From assembly GCF_024397895.1 (NCBI RefSeq), contig NZ_CP073346.1, positions 3,472,001-3,536,000 on the forward strand: DNA of 64,000 bases, in the 5' to 3' direction. The notes under the pieces are model-generated. The model was not told where the DNA came from. It worked only from the letters and a program-made list of their open reading frames with translations, and did not search any database. Both the position numbers and the translations under genes were made by a program. Below, in pieces: positions 25,388-36,772 of the stretch; the first letter of the stretch is position 1, and each line of letters opens with the position of its first letter. This stretch comes from Pseudomonas benzenivorans (GTDB taxonomy: Bacteria > Pseudomonadota > Gammaproteobacteria > Pseudomonadales > Pseudomonadaceae).

Positions 25388-27418
25388 GTGAAGACCGTGT
25401 TGTATCCGGCCATCGCGCTGATGAACCGCCTCAGCTTCGGCATGAAGTTCAGCCTGGTCAGCGTGCTGTTCTTCCTGCCCATGCTGGTCACCAACTACTA
25501 CCTGGTGCGCGATTCCTATCGCCAGTTCGTCGGCACCCAGGTCGCCCTGTCCAGCCTCGAGCTGCTCGGCGACAGCCTGTCGCTGCGGCGCGACCTGGAG
25601 AGCTACGCCGACCTGTTGAAGGTCAACGAGATCATCGGCCAGTCCGGCCAGGCCGGTGACCTCAATAGCCGCATCAGTCAGCTGCAAAGCAGCCTTAACA
25701 CGACCTTGCAGGGGCTGGCGCCGGTGGTGCGGGACGCCGAGCAGGTCGCCGAATTCAATGGCAAGCGCGACGAGCTGATTGCCGGGCTGCAAGCCCTGCA
25801 GAAGGAGTCGTCGCTGCAGAGCAAGACGGTGCTGGCCAGGAAGCTGCAGGGCAGCGCCCAGGTCTTCATCAAGCTGGTCGCGGGCCAGGCCGGGTTGAGC
25901 CAGGATCGCGAGCGGGAAGTGCGGCAGATGACCGAGCTGGTCACCGTGGTGACGCCCATGGTGACCGCACCGCTCAGCGAGGGGCGGGCTACCGGTTCTT
26001 ATTCGCTGGGCCAGGGCTTCCTCAATTCGGCGGCCAGCACCGAGTTCGACGAGCTGCTGCTGGAGCTGGAGAAGCTGCACGCCGAATACGGCCTCAACCT
26101 GCAGGAGGCGCTGGGCGCCAGCGCGGCCGCTCGGGCGGCGCTGCAGGGGCCGGCGGACGCCAGCCAGGCGACCCTGAAGGACAGCGCCCTGCTGTTCGAG
26201 GACAAGGTGGTGATCGCCGACACCCTGGACATGCCCTGGCAGCAGTTCTACGACCAGGTCGGCGCGCAGATCGGCAAGACCTATGCGTTCAATGACGCAG
26301 TACTGGCCTTCCTCGATCAGCAGTTGCAGGCGCGCCTGCAGGACAACCGCGGACAGATGGTGCTGCTGGCGGCGGCGCTGCTGGTGGTGTTCCTGCTGAT
26401 CGTCTATCTCTACAGCGGCTTCTATGTGTCCACTCGCGGAACCCTGAAGAGCCTCGGTCAGGTCATGGATCAGGTCGCCGGCGGCGACATGACCGTCAGC
26501 TTCAAGGCGCAGAGCCAGGACGAACTGGGTGAGCTGGGCCAGATGTTCAACGAGACCGTGAAGAAGATCCGTCACCTGATCGAGCGCGTCGGCCACACCG
26601 TGACCGAGGTCGAGCGTCAGGCCGACCGGGTGGAGCTGGTCTCCGGCGAGAGCAACCAGGCGGTGGCCGGCCAGCGCAAGCAGATCGAGCAGGTCGCCAC
26701 GGCGATGAACCAGATGTCGGCCACCGCTCAGGAGGTGGCCCGCAGCGCGGCCGCAGCGGTGGGCAGCGCGCAGAGCGTGAACGATGAAACCGTCAGCGGC
26801 CGGGCCCTGGTCGAATCCCAGGTCGACAGCATCCAGCGGCTGGCCGGGGAGATCGATCAGTCGGTGGCGGTGATCAATCAGCTGGCCAGTGACAGCGCCT
26901 CCATCAGCCAGGTGCTGGACGTGATCAAGGGCATCGCCGAGCAGACCAACCTGCTGGCGCTCAACGCCGCCATCGAGGCGGCGCGCGCCGGTGAGCAGGG
27001 GCGCGGCTTCGCCGTGGTGGCCGACGAGGTGCGCAACCTGGCCAAGCGTACCCAGCAGTCCACCGAAGAGATCGAGAAGATGATCAGCAAGCTGCAGGGT
27101 GGCGTCGGCGCGGCGGTGAAGACCATGAGCGTCAGTCACAAGATGGCCGATGGCACCGTCAGCGAGTCGGGCAAGGTGCAGTCGGCACTGGAAAACATCC
27201 TCGCCGCGGTGGGCATGATCGTCGACCAGAACCAGCAGATCGCCGCGGCGGCCGAGCAGCAGACCGCAGTGGCCCAGGACATCGACCAGAATATCGTCGA
27301 GATCAACCATGCCGGCGAGCGCACCGCCCAGGGCGCCAGCCAGACCGAGCAGGCCAGCCGCGAGCTCTCCGAGCAGGTGTCGCACCTCAAGCAGCTGATC
27401 GGTGCCTTCCGCGTCTGA
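25388..27418 (+). CDS. Methyl-accepting chemotaxis protein
   Basis: A 676-residue transmembrane chemoreceptor. TM1 is near 20-40 ([19 protein letters not shown]). A large helical periplasmic ligand domain of about 280 residues follows, then TM2 ([19 protein letters not shown], near 325-345), a HAMP domain, and the signalling domain with the hairpin-tip sequence [20 protein letters not shown]. There is no C-terminal NWETF-type pentapeptide. The ligand is not predictable from sequence. I chose the GTG at 25388 ([19 protein letters not shown]) because GGGAG precedes it and the downstream residues are family-like; an ATG at 25304 would add a Pro/Arg-rich stretch. The same gene sits downstream of ampDE and upstream of speC in P. 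aeruginosa. Confidence 0.95.
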   Translation: MKTVLYPAIALMNRLSFGMKFSLVSVLFFLPMLVTNYYLVRDSYRQFVGTQVALSSLELLGDSLSLRRDLESYADLLKVNEIIGQSGQAGDLNSRISQLQSSLNTTLQGLAPVVRDAEQVAEFNGKRDELIAGLQALQKESSLQSKTVLARKLQGSAQVFIKLVAGQAGLSQDREREVRQMTELVTVVTPMVTAPLSEGRATGSYSLGQGFLNSAASTEFDELLLELEKLHAEYGLNLQEALGASAAARAALQGPADASQATLKDSALLFEDKVVIADTLDMPWQQFYDQVGAQIGKTYAFNDAVLAFLDQQLQARLQDNRGQMVLLAAALLVVFLLIVYLYSGFYVSTRGTLKSLGQVMDQVAGGDMTVSFKAQSQDELGELGQMFNETVKKIRHLIERVGHTVTEVERQADRVELVSGESNQAVAGQRKQIEQVATAMNQMSATAQEVARSAAAAVGSAQSVNDETVSGRALVESQVDSIQRLAGEIDQSVAVINQLASDSASISQVLDVIKGIAEQTNLLALNAAIEAARAGEQGRGFAVVADEVRNLAKRTQQSTEEIEKMISKLQGGVGAAVKTMSVSHKMADGTVSESGKVQSALENILAAVGMIVDQNQQIAAAAEQQTAVAQDIDQNIVEINHAGERTAQGASQTEQASRELSEQVSHLKQLIGAFRV

Positions 27419-27435
27419 TCGCCCTTGCTGCGTCC

Positions 27436-27462
27436 AAGGCCCGCCCTCCGGCGGGCCTTTTT
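27436..27462 (+). terminator. Rho-independent terminator after the chemoreceptor gene
   Basis: AAGGCCCGCC (27436-27445), loop CTCC, GGCGGGCCTT (27450-27459), then TTT. A perfect 10-bp stem 18 nt after the stop. Confidence 0.93.
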
Positions 27463-27508
27463 GTTTCCGCTCGAGGCGTCTTGCCCTTTGCCGCGTGGGC
27501 GCTGTGGT

Positions 27509-28291
27509 TTAGCGATCCCAACCGAACAGTTCGTTGGCGTTGCGGCTGCTGGCGGCGGCCAGCTCATCCGCGCTCAGGCCCAGCAGCGGGGCCAGCTCGG
27601 CGCAGATGTCGGGCAGGTATTCCGGGCTGTTGCGCTGATTCGGGTGCATGGCGGGGGCCATGTCCGGTGCGTCGGTCTCCAGCACCACGGCGTCGGCCGG
27701 CAACTGCCCGAGGACCTTGCGCAGGCGCTTGGCCTGGGGCCAGGTCGGCGCGCCGCCGAGGCCCAGGCGAAAGCCCAGCTTGAGGTATTCGCGGGCCTCC
27801 TCGTAGCTGCCGGCGAAGGCATGGATGATGCCGCCGCGCTTGAGGCGAAAACGCTTGAGGGTGGCGATGGTCGGCGCGTGGGCGCGGCGCACGTGGAGCA
27901 GCGCCGGCAGCTCGAACTCGGCGGCCAGGGCCAGCTGGGCCTCGAACAGGGCCTGCTGGCCCTGGCGGTCGAGGTCTTCCAGGAAGTAGTCCAGGCCGAA
28001 CTCGCCGACCGCGCAGAGTTGCCGGTGGCCGGCCAGGCGTTGCAGCCAGCCACGCAGCTCATCCAGGTGCTCGGGACGATGGTCGTCGAGGTAGACCGGG
28101 TGCAGGCCGAAGGCGGCATACAGCTTGGCGTCGCCCTGCACCAGATCCCACAGGCGCTGCCAGTTGTCCCGGTAGACGCCGAGCACCACCAGGCGCTCCA
28201 CGCCCCGTGTCCGGCAGCGCGCCAGCAGTTCGTCGCGATCGGCGTCGAAGTCGGGGAAGTCCAGGTGGGTGTGGGTGTCGATCAGGCGCAT
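27509..28291 (-). CDS. TatD family metal-dependent hydrolase
   Basis: A 260-residue TIM-barrel hydrolase. The metal-binding motifs are MRLIDTHTHLDFPDFDADR (HxH) at the start, AVGEFGLDYF (Glu), LLHVRRAHAPT (His), GIIHAFAGS (His) and LETDAPDMAP (Asp). TatD enzymes are magnesium-dependent nucleases or deacylases. The ATG at 28291 gives the conserved start; an ATG four codons upstream is less likely. It is 45 nt downstream of cra on the same strand. This TatD-cra-fruBKA order is common in Pseudomonas, and the two are probably co-transcribed. Confidence 0.93.
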   Translation of the reverse strand: MRLIDTHTHLDFPDFDADRDELLARCRTRGVERLVVLGVYRDNWQRLWDLVQGDAKLYAAFGLHPVYLDDHRPEHLDELRGWLQRLAGHRQLCAVGEFGLDYFLEDLDRQGQQALFEAQLALAAEFELPALLHVRRAHAPTIATLKRFRLKRGGIIHAFAGSYEEAREYLKLGFRLGLGGAPTWPQAKRLRKVLGQLPADAVVLETDAPDMAPAMHPNQRNSPEYLPDICAELAPLLGLSADELAAASSRNANELFGWDR

Positions 28292-28336
28292 GACTGACAG
28301 CATCGGCGATTTGCCCCCGGGGCGCCAGTCGTCGGC

Positions 28337-29401
28337 TCAGTTCACCGGGGCTTGCTGGCGGCACTTCAGGACCCGGGGGATGGCGTCCACGCCGGGCTGG
28401 TAGTGGTCCTGCTCGATCGCCTGCAGTGCCCAGTGCAGTACCCGCTCGGCGATCTGCGCGTGCTGCTGGGAGATGGCGTTGACCCGCTGCGGCAGGAAGT
28501 CCAGCAGCTGGGTGTCGCCGAAGGTCGCCAGGCGCGGTTCGGCGCGGCCGGCCGAGGCGCGGCCGGCCGAGGCGCGGCCGGCAGAGGTGTGGCCGGCTTC
28601 GGCGCCACCCAGGTCGCGGCGTTCGCGCAGGGCGTCGAACACCCCCTCGAGCAGCACGTAGGCGGTGGTGATCAGCGCGTCCGGCAGCTCGCCGGGGCCG
28701 TCCAGCAGGGCGCTCATCTGCCGGTAGCCGCAGTCGCGGCTGAACTGCTCGCCATGGCTGACGCTGACGAGGCCGGCATAGCCCGCGAGCGCCTGGCGAA
28801 AGCCCTGCTCGCGGGCCTGGCTGATCGGCAGCTCGGCGCGGGCGCCGAGCAGGGCGATATGCCGCGGCGCCGGGTCCAGCAGGCTGGCGGTGAGCAACTG
28901 GCCGGCCTGGTGGTCGTCGCTGATCACCGAGCGGATGGCCGCCGGATCGAGAGCGCGGTCGACGGCGATCACCGGCAGGCCGGCGGCGACCAGTTGGCGA
29001 TAGAGCGGATCGTCCTGGGGCAGGCAGCTGGCGACGATCAGCGCGTCGCAGCGCCGCGAGCGGAACAGTTCGAGGAGCTGGCGCTCGCTGTGCGGGTCGT
29101 CGTCGGAGCTGGCGATCAGTAGCTGATAGCCGGCGGCCCGGGCGCGCTGCTCGAGCAGCTTGGCCAGGCGCGCATAGCTGGGGTTCTCCAGGTCCGGCAG
29201 GATGAAGCCCAGGCAGCGGCTCTGTCCGCGGCGCAAACCGGCGGCCTGCTGGTCGGGGCGATAGCCGTGGGCTTCGACCACCTCCAGAACCCGTTGCACC
29301 GTGGCCGGGCTGATGCGCCGCTTGGCGGCCTGGCCATTGACCACGTAGCTGGCGGTGGTGACCGAGACTCCGGCCAGGCGGGCGATATCGGAAAGTTTCA
29401 A
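28337..29401 (-). CDS. cra: LacI-family fructose-operon regulator Cra (FruR)
   Basis: A 354-residue LacI/GalR repressor. The DNA-binding domain is MKLSDIARLAGVSVTTASYV with the hinge helix ATVQRVLEVVEAHGYRP, followed by a periplasmic-binding-protein-like sensor domain. In Pseudomonas, Cra represses fruBKA and is released by fructose 1-phosphate. A divergent fruB gene and a matching operator (29467-29478) support this. Just before the conserved LATFGDTQLLDFLP, the protein carries an unusual repeated insert, SAGRA repeated about three times (residues about 265-285), from a 15-bp DNA tandem repeat. Its effect on the ligand domain is unknown. Confidence 0.95.
   Translation of the reverse strand: MKLSDIARLAGVSVTTASYVVNGQAAKRRISPATVQRVLEVVEAHGYRPDQQAAGLRRGQSRCLGFILPDLENPSYARLAKLLEQRARAAGYQLLIASSDDDPHSERQLLELFRSRRCDALIVASCLPQDDPLYRQLVAAGLPVIAVDRALDPAAIRSVISDDHQAGQLLTASLLDPAPRHIALLGARAELPISQAREQGFRQALAGYAGLVSVSHGEQFSRDCGYRQMSALLDGPGELPDALITTAYVLLEGVFDALRERRDLGGAEAGHTSAGRASAGRASAGRAEPRLATFGDTQLLDFLPQRVNAISQQHAQIAERVLHWALQAIEQDHYQPGVDAIPRVLKCRQQAPVN
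28542..28601. repeat. 15-bp tandem repeat inside cra
   Basis: Unit GCGCGGCCGGCCGAG at 28542-28556 and 28557-28571 (identical), a third with one change at 28572-28586, and a degenerate fourth at 28587-28601. The unit is a multiple of three, so it stays in frame and adds SAGRA blocks to the protein. It is entirely G/C/A with strong self-complementarity (GGCCGGCC). Confidence 0.9.
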
Positions 29402-29466
29402 GGCGCGGGCCCCTGACGATTGGGCTTCAAGGATCGCCGATTATGGAGTAACGTGCCAGCACTTGA

Positions 29467-29478
29467 TGAAACGATTCA
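29467..29478. promoter_or_regulatory. Cra operator between cra and fruB
   Basis: TGAAACGATTCA matches the Cra consensus TGAAACGTTTCA at 11 of 12 positions. It lies in the 157-nt divergent region, 81 nt upstream of the fruB start, so it could control both genes. Confidence 0.8.
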
Positions 29479-29558
29479 GCAGGCGACCCGACTGGCTATC
29501 CTCATGTGAGGTGTCGGGCGCCGGCAGCAAGCCCAGCGCGGCGGTCGGAGGACAATTC

Positions 29559-32429
29559 ATGCTCGAACTGAATGCCAAACAGATCCAGATGGGGCGCCGT
29601 GCGCCGGACAAGCAGGCGGCGCTCGAGCTGTTGGCCGACAGCCTGGTCGGCGAGGGGCTGGTGGCGCCCGGTTACCTGGCCGGCATGCAGGACCGTGAAG
29701 TCCAGGGTTCGACCTACCTGGGCCAGGGCATCGCCATCCCCCATGGCACGCCGGAAACCCGCGACCAGGTCTACCGCACCGGCGTGCGCCTGATTCAGTT
29801 TCCCGAGGGCGTGGACTGGGGCGATGGCCAGACGGTCTACCTGGCTATCGCCATCGCCGCGCGCTCCGACGAACACCTGCGCCTGTTGCAGCTGCTGACC
29901 CGCGCCCTGGGCGAGGGCGATCTCAGCCAGGCGCTGCGCGCGGCCGAGCATCCGGAGGCGATAGTCGCGCTGTTGCAGGGCGCGCCCCAGGCCTTGCTGC
30001 TGGACAGCCAGCTGATCGGGTTGAATGTGGCCGCCGAGGACTTCGACGAACTGCTGTGGCGCGGCGCCCAGCTGCTCAAGCGCGCTGCCTGCGTCGAGTC
30101 GGGCTTCATCGCCAGCCTGGCGCGCAGCGAGCCCTTGCCGCTGGGCAACGGCCTCTGGTGGCTGCACGGCGAGCAAGCCGTGTTGCGTCCCGGGTTGGCC
30201 TTCGTCACCCCGGCGCAGCCGCTGCAACTGAATGGCCAGCCGCTGACCGGACTGTTCTGCCTGGCCAGTCTTGGCGAGGCGCCGCGACAACTGCTCGAGC
30301 GCCTCTGCGACCTGCTGATCGCCGGTCAGGGCGATAGCCTCAGCCAGGCCAGCTCCACGCGCGGGGTGCTCGAGGCCCTGGGCGGTGAGGTGCCGGCCGA
30401 CTGGCCGGCGCTGCGTATTGCCCTGGCCAATGCCCACGGCCTGCACGCCCGTCCGGCCAAGGTGCTGACCGAAGTCGCCCAGGCCTTCGCCGGCGAGGTG
30501 CGGGTGCGCCTGGCCGGCGAAGCCGGGCCTGGGGTCTCGGTGAAGAGTCTGAGCAAGCTGCTCGGCCTGGGCGCACGACGCGGCCAGGAGCTGGAGTTCA
30601 GTGCCGAGCCGGACATCGCCGGCGATGCCCTGCCGGCCCTGGAGGCCGCCGTGCTGGCCGGCCTGGGCGAGACCGTGGAACCGCTGCCCGCCGCCGGGCT
30701 GGCGTCCGCGGCGGGGGCGCCCCTCGATCAGGTTGCCGAGGTGCCGGCGCCCACACCCGGTCAGCGCATTCAGGCGGTCGCCGCGGCGCCGGGAATCGCC
30801 ATCGGGCCGGCCCTGGTGCGCGTCGCGCCGAGCTTCGACTATCCCCAGCAGGGGCAGGGCGCCGCTGCCGAACGCCAGCGCCTGCGGCAGGCGCTGGAGC
30901 AGGTCGGCGTGGATATCCAGGGCCTGATCGAGACGACCGGGCAGGACAATATCCGCGAGATATTCGTCACCCACCAGGCCATGTTGCGCGACCCGGCGCT
31001 GCATGAGGATTTCGACGCCCGCCTGGCCGAGGGCGCCAGTGCCGAGGCGGCCTGGCACGGCGCGGTGACAGCCGCGGCGCAGCAGCTGGAGGGCCTGCAT
31101 GACGAGCTGCTGGCCGAGCGCGCCGCCGACCTGCGGGACATCGGCCGGCGGGTGCTGGGCCGGCTGTGCGGCGTCGAGGCGCCCCGGGAGCCCAGCGAAC
31201 CCTACATCCTGGTGATGGACGAGGTGGCGCCTTCGGATGTCGCCAGCCTCAATCGCCAGCGCGTCGCCGGCGTGCTTACCGCCCGCGGCGGCGCCACCGC
31301 GCACAGCGCGATCATCGCCCGGACCCTGGGCATTCCCGCGGTGGTCGGCGCCGGCGAAACGGTCCTGGCCCTGGCCCAGGGCACCGAACTGCTGCTCGAT
31401 GGCGACCACGGCCTGGTGCGGGTCGCGCCGGACGCGCCGACCCTGCAGCAGGCCAGGCGCGAGCGCGAAGTCGCCCTGCAGCGCCGGGAGCGCGCCCATG
31501 CCGAGCGCCTGCGCCCGGCGGTGACCGGCGATGGTCATGGGGTGGAAGTGGCGGCCAATATCGGTTCCGGCGGCGACACCGCCGAGGCCGTCGAGCTGGG
31601 GGCCGAAGGCGTCGGCCTGCTGCGCACCGAACTGGTGTTCATGGACCTGGCCCAGGCGCCGGACCAGGCCACCCAGGAGGCGGCGTATCGCCAGGTGCTG
31701 GACGCCCTCGACGGGCGCCCGCTGGTGGTGCGTACCCTGGACGTCGGCGGCGACAAGCCGCTGGCCTATTGGCCGTTGCCGGAGGAGTGCAATCCGTTCC
31801 TCGGCGTGCGCGGCATTCGCCTCAGCCTGCAGCGCCCGGACATGCTCGAGACCCAGCTGCGCGCCCTGCTCGCGGCGGCCGACGGGCGCCCGCTGCGGAT
31901 CATGTTCCCGATGGTCGGCACCGTCGAGGAGTGGCGCGCGGCCCGTGACCTGACCCTGCGCCTGCGCAAGGAAATCCCAGTGAACGATCTGCAGCTCGGG
32001 GTCATGGTCGAGGTGCCCTCGGCGGCCCTGCTGGCGCCGGTGCTGGCGCGCGAGGTGGACTTCTTCAGCATCGGCACCAACGACCTGACCCAGTACTGCC
32101 TGGCCATCGACCGCGATCACCCGACCCTGTCGGCCCAGGCCGACGGCCTGCATCCGGCGGTGTTGCGCCTGATCGAGATGACGGTCGAGGCGGCCCACGC
32201 CCATGGCAAGTGGGTCGGCGTGTGCGGTGAGCTGGCCGGCGACATGCTCGCCGTGCCGCTGCTGGTGGGCCTGGGGGTGGACGAGCTGAGCGTGTCGCCG
32301 CGGACCATCGCCCTGGTCAAGGCGCGGGTGCGCGAGCTGGACTACCGCCACAGCCAGGCGCTGGCGCGGCAGGCGCTGATGCTGGAGAGCGCGGCGGCGG
32401 TGCGCGCCCTGGTCGGGGAGGCGCTCTGA
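29559..32429 (+). CDS. fruB: Fructose PTS multiphosphoryl transfer protein (EIIA-HPr-EI)
   Basis: A 956-residue fusion of three PTS proteins. EIIA-Fru is at 1-150 with phosphorylated H62 in AIPHGTPETRD. HPr is at about 285-370 with H296 in NAHGLHARPAKV. Enzyme I is at about 400-950 with H582 in GGATAHSAIIAR and the PEP-binding TIM barrel (FFSIGTNDLTQYCLA). It takes phosphate from PEP and passes it to FruA. Pseudomonas has no general sugar EI/HPr, so this fusion serves fructose alone. The ATG at 29559 (MLELNAKQIQMG) has GGAGGA upstream; an upstream in-frame ATG at 29355 lies in cra and is rejected. Its stop overlaps the fruK start. Confidence 0.97.
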   Translation: MLELNAKQIQMGRRAPDKQAALELLADSLVGEGLVAPGYLAGMQDREVQGSTYLGQGIAIPHGTPETRDQVYRTGVRLIQFPEGVDWGDGQTVYLAIAIAARSDEHLRLLQLLTRALGEGDLSQALRAAEHPEAIVALLQGAPQALLLDSQLIGLNVAAEDFDELLWRGAQLLKRAACVESGFIASLARSEPLPLGNGLWWLHGEQAVLRPGLAFVTPAQPLQLNGQPLTGLFCLASLGEAPRQLLERLCDLLIAGQGDSLSQASSTRGVLEALGGEVPADWPALRIALANAHGLHARPAKVLTEVAQAFAGEVRVRLAGEAGPGVSVKSLSKLLGLGARRGQELEFSAEPDIAGDALPALEAAVLAGLGETVEPLPAAGLASAAGAPLDQVAEVPAPTPGQRIQAVAAAPGIAIGPALVRVAPSFDYPQQGQGAAAERQRLRQALEQVGVDIQGLIETTGQDNIREIFVTHQAMLRDPALHEDFDARLAEGASAEAAWHGAVTAAAQQLEGLHDELLAERAADLRDIGRRVLGRLCGVEAPREPSEPYILVMDEVAPSDVASLNRQRVAGVLTARGGATAHSAIIARTLGIPAVVGAGETVLALAQGTELLLDGDHGLVRVAPDAPTLQQARREREVALQRRERAHAERLRPAVTGDGHGVEVAANIGSGGDTAEAVELGAEGVGLLRTELVFMDLAQAPDQATQEAAYRQVLDALDGRPLVVRTLDVGGDKPLAYWPLPEECNPFLGVRGIRLSLQRPDMLETQLRALLAAADGRPLRIMFPMVGTVEEWRAARDLTLRLRKEIPVNDLQLGVMVEVPSAALLAPVLAREVDFFSIGTNDLTQYCLAIDRDHPTLSAQADGLHPAVLRLIEMTVEAAHAHGKWVGVCGELAGDMLAVPLLVGLGVDELSVSPRTIALVKARVRELDYRHSQALARQALMLESAAAVRALVGEAL

Positions 32430-33364
32430 TGGCACGGATCCTCTGCCTGACCCTGAATCCGGCCCTGGACCTGACCCTGAACCTCGAGCAGTTGCAGCCC
32501 GGGGCGGTCAACCGCTGCCAGGGCTTGAGCAGCCGGGCCGCAGGCAAGGGCCTGAACGTCGCCCAGGTGCTGGCCGACCTCGGCCACAGGGTCACGGTCA
32601 GCGGCTTTCTCGGCGCCGCTAACCCCCAGGCCTTCGAGCGCCTGTTCGAACGCCGGGGCTTCGTCGATGCCTTCGTCCGTGTGCCCGGGGAGACCCGCAG
32701 CAACATCAAGCTGGCCGAGCGCGACGGTCGGGTCACCGACCTCAACGGCCCGGGACCGCAGGTCGAGGCCGAGCATCGCGCGGCGCTGCTGGAGGCACTG
32801 GAGCCCATAGTCGTCGGGCACGACGCCATCGTGGTGGCTGGCAGCCTGCCCCAGGGCGTCAGCCCCGAGTGGTTCGCCGCGCTGCTGCGGCGCCTGCAGG
32901 CCTTCGGCCTGCCGCTGGCGCTGGACAGCAGCGGCGCCGGTCTGCGCGCCGGACTGGCGCTGTCGCCCTGGCTGGTCAAACCGAACGAGGAGGAGCTGGC
33001 CGAAGCCTGTGGGCTGGAGGCGTTCGACTCGGCCGCGCTGCTGACGGCGGCACTGCGCCTGCACCGTCAGGGCGTCGAGCACGTGCTGCTGTCGCGCGGC
33101 GCCGCCGGGGTCTGCTGGCTCGGTCCGGGCTTCGCCCTTCAGGCCACCCCGCCCTCGGTCAGGGTCGCCAGCACGGTCGGCGCCGGCGATTCGCTGCTGG
33201 CCGCCACCCTGCACGGCCTGCTCAGCGGCTGGCCGGCCGAACGCACCTTGCGCCTGGCCACGGCGATCGCCGCCCAGGCGGTGACCCAGTTCGGCATCGG
33301 AATTCACGACCGGGAGCAGCTCGCCCGCCTGGAGGCAGGCGTGGCGGTGAAGACCCTGGCTTAA
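32429..33364 (+). CDS. fruK: 1-phosphofructokinase
   Basis: A 311-residue PfkB-family kinase. Substrate motifs are ARILCLTLNPALDLTL near the start and AAGKGLNVAQVLADLG; the C-terminal PfkB signature is ASTVGAGDSLLAATLHGLL with the catalytic Asp in GAGDS. It phosphorylates fructose 1-phosphate, made by FruA uptake, to fructose 1,6-bisphosphate. The ATG overlaps the fruB stop (TGATG), so the two are coupled. fruA follows 20 nt later. Confidence 0.97.
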   Translation: MARILCLTLNPALDLTLNLEQLQPGAVNRCQGLSSRAAGKGLNVAQVLADLGHRVTVSGFLGAANPQAFERLFERRGFVDAFVRVPGETRSNIKLAERDGRVTDLNGPGPQVEAEHRAALLEALEPIVVGHDAIVVAGSLPQGVSPEWFAALLRRLQAFGLPLALDSSGAGLRAGLALSPWLVKPNEEELAEACGLEAFDSAALLTAALRLHRQGVEHVLLSRGAAGVCWLGPGFALQATPPSVRVASTVGAGDSLLAATLHGLLSGWPAERTLRLATAIAAQAVTQFGIGIHDREQLARLEAGVAVKTLA

Positions 33365-33384
33365 AACAATAAGAGGCTCATTCC

Positions 33385-35130
33385 ATGAATCTGCTGATCG
33401 TCACGGCCTGCCCCAATGGCATGGTCACCAGCGTGCTCTGTTCGCGCCTGCTCGAGGCCGCCGCCCAGCGTCTGGGCTGGTCCACCCGCGTCGAGGTGCA
33501 TGATCCCAGGGCCATCGGCTCGCCGCTCGGCGTCGAAGACATCGCCGCCGCCGAGCTGGTGGTGGTGGTCAAGACCGGCGAGCTGGCGCTGCAGCGTTTC
33601 GTCGGCAAGCGCCTGGTGCAGTCGACGCCGGCCGCCGCCCTGGCCGATCCGCAGCGCTTCCTGCGTGACGCCGCCGAGCGCGCCACGCCGTTGTCGGCCG
33701 CCGAAGCGGGACCGGCGGCGGGGGCGGCCAAGGCGCGGCCCAGGCTGGTGGCCGTGACGGCTTGCCCGACCGGCGTGGCGCACACCTTCATGGCCGCCGA
33801 GGCCCTGCAGCAGGCCGCCGGGCAGCTCGACTTCGATATTCAGGTGGAAACCCGCGGCTCGGTGGGGGCGCGCAACGTGCTCGACGAGGCCGCCATCGCC
33901 GCCGCCGATGTGGTGTTGCTGGCCGCCGATATCGAGGTGGACACCGCGCGCTTCGCCGGCAAGCGGGTGCTGCGCTGCGGCACCGGGGTGGCGCTCAAGC
34001 AGCCGCGACAAACGCTGCAGCGCGCCCTCGACGAGGCGGCGACTCTGGCCGAGGCGACCAGGCAGGACGGTGCCCAGGCGAGCCAGCCGGCGGGGCAGGG
34101 CGGCCCCTACAAGCACCTGCTGACCGGGGTGTCCTACATGTTGCCGATGGTGGTGGCCGGCGGCCTGCTGATCGCCCTGTCGTTCGTATTCGGCATCGAG
34201 GCATTCAAGGAGGAGGGCAGCCTGGCCGCGGTACTGATGCAGATCGGCGGCGATGCCGCCTTCAAACTGATGGTGCCGGTGCTGGCCGGCTATATCGCCT
34301 ACTCCATCGCCGACCGCCCGGGCCTGGCGCCGGGCATGATCGGCGGTCTGCTGGCCAGCTCCCTGGGCGCCGGCTTCATCGGCGGCATCATTGCCGGCTT
34401 TCTCGCCGGCTACGCTGCCCGCTCGCTGAACCGCTGGCTGCAGCTGCCGGCCAGCGTCGAGGCGCTCAAGCCGATCCTGCTCATCCCGCTGCTGGCCAGC
34501 CTGTTCACCGGCCTGGTGATGATCTACGTGGTCGGCCAGCCGGTGGCCGGCATGCTCGAGGGCCTGACCGCGTTTCTCGACGGCATGGGCAGCACCAACG
34601 CCATATTTCTCGGCCTGCTGCTCGGCGGCATGATGTGCGTCGATTTGGGCGGGCCGATCAACAAGGCCGCCTACGCCTTCTCGGTCGGCCTGCTGGCCTC
34701 GCAGAGCTACGCGCCCATGGCCGCGACCATGGCCGCCGGCATGGTACCGCCGATCGGCATGGCCATCGCCTCGCTGTTGGCGCGGCGCAAGTTCGCCGAA
34801 AGCGAGCGCGAGGCCGGCAAGGCCGCCGGCGTTTTGGGCCTGTGCTTCATCTCCGAGGGGGCGATTCCCTTCGCCGCCAAGGACCCGCTGCGGGTGATAC
34901 CGGCGTGCATCGCCGGCGGCGCCCTGACCGGCGCCCTGTCGATGTACTTCGGCTGCAAGCTGATGGCGCCCCACGGCGGGCTGTTCGTGCTGCTTATCCC
35001 CAATGCCATCAACCTGGCGGCGCTGTACCTGCTGGCGATAGTCGCCGGCAGCCTGCTGACCGGGGTGAGTTATGCCCTGCTCAAGCGGGGCGAGGCGGTG
35101 GGGCTGGTGGTGGCCGAGGAGAAGGGCTAG
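33385..35130 (+). CDS. fruA: PTS fructose transporter subunit IIBC
   Basis: A 581-residue membrane permease. It has two IIB-like domains: a first (about 1-100, VTACPNGMVTSVLC with Cys9) and the catalytic IIB (about 118-215) with C127 in VTACPTGVAHTFMAAE. A short linker leads to the IIC membrane domain (about 235-575) with about nine or ten helices, including LLTGVSYMLPMVVAGGLLIA (the family opening) and PFAAKDPLRVIPACIAGG. It imports fructose as fructose 1-phosphate, using FruB as phosphate donor. The start at 33385 has an AAGAGG-like site upstream. It ends the fruBKA operon. Confidence 0.97.
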   Translation: MNLLIVTACPNGMVTSVLCSRLLEAAAQRLGWSTRVEVHDPRAIGSPLGVEDIAAAELVVVVKTGELALQRFVGKRLVQSTPAAALADPQRFLRDAAERATPLSAAEAGPAAGAAKARPRLVAVTACPTGVAHTFMAAEALQQAAGQLDFDIQVETRGSVGARNVLDEAAIAAADVVLLAADIEVDTARFAGKRVLRCGTGVALKQPRQTLQRALDEAATLAEATRQDGAQASQPAGQGGPYKHLLTGVSYMLPMVVAGGLLIALSFVFGIEAFKEEGSLAAVLMQIGGDAAFKLMVPVLAGYIAYSIADRPGLAPGMIGGLLASSLGAGFIGGIIAGFLAGYAARSLNRWLQLPASVEALKPILLIPLLASLFTGLVMIYVVGQPVAGMLEGLTAFLDGMGSTNAIFLGLLLGGMMCVDLGGPINKAAYAFSVGLLASQSYAPMAATMAAGMVPPIGMAIASLLARRKFAESEREAGKAAGVLGLCFISEGAIPFAAKDPLRVIPACIAGGALTGALSMYFGCKLMAPHGGLFVLLIPNAINLAALYLLAIVAGSLLTGVSYALLKRGEAVGLVVAEEKG

Positions 35131-35155
35131 GGGCGACGCCCGCAGGGACAGCGTT

Positions 35156-35177
35156 CGGCGCCTCTGTCGAGGCGCCG
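35156..35177. terminator. Hairpin between convergent fruA and prfC
   Basis: CGGCGCCTC (35156-35164), loop TGTC, GAGGCGCCG (35169-35177). A perfect 9-bp GC stem placed between convergent genes, so it may end both transcripts, but there is no T-run on either side. Confidence 0.55.
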
Positions 35178-35188
35178 AGCCGCAGGAC

Positions 35189-36772
<1,584 letters not shown>

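Noticed and set aside
28542-28601. CRISPR-like repeat
   Set aside because: Units are directly adjacent with no spacers and lie in frame inside cra.
29502-32435. Very long minus-strand reading frame opposite fruB
   Set aside because: It is the antisense shadow of a GC-rich gene with clear PTS domains; the product is His/Gln/Arg-rich with no family features.
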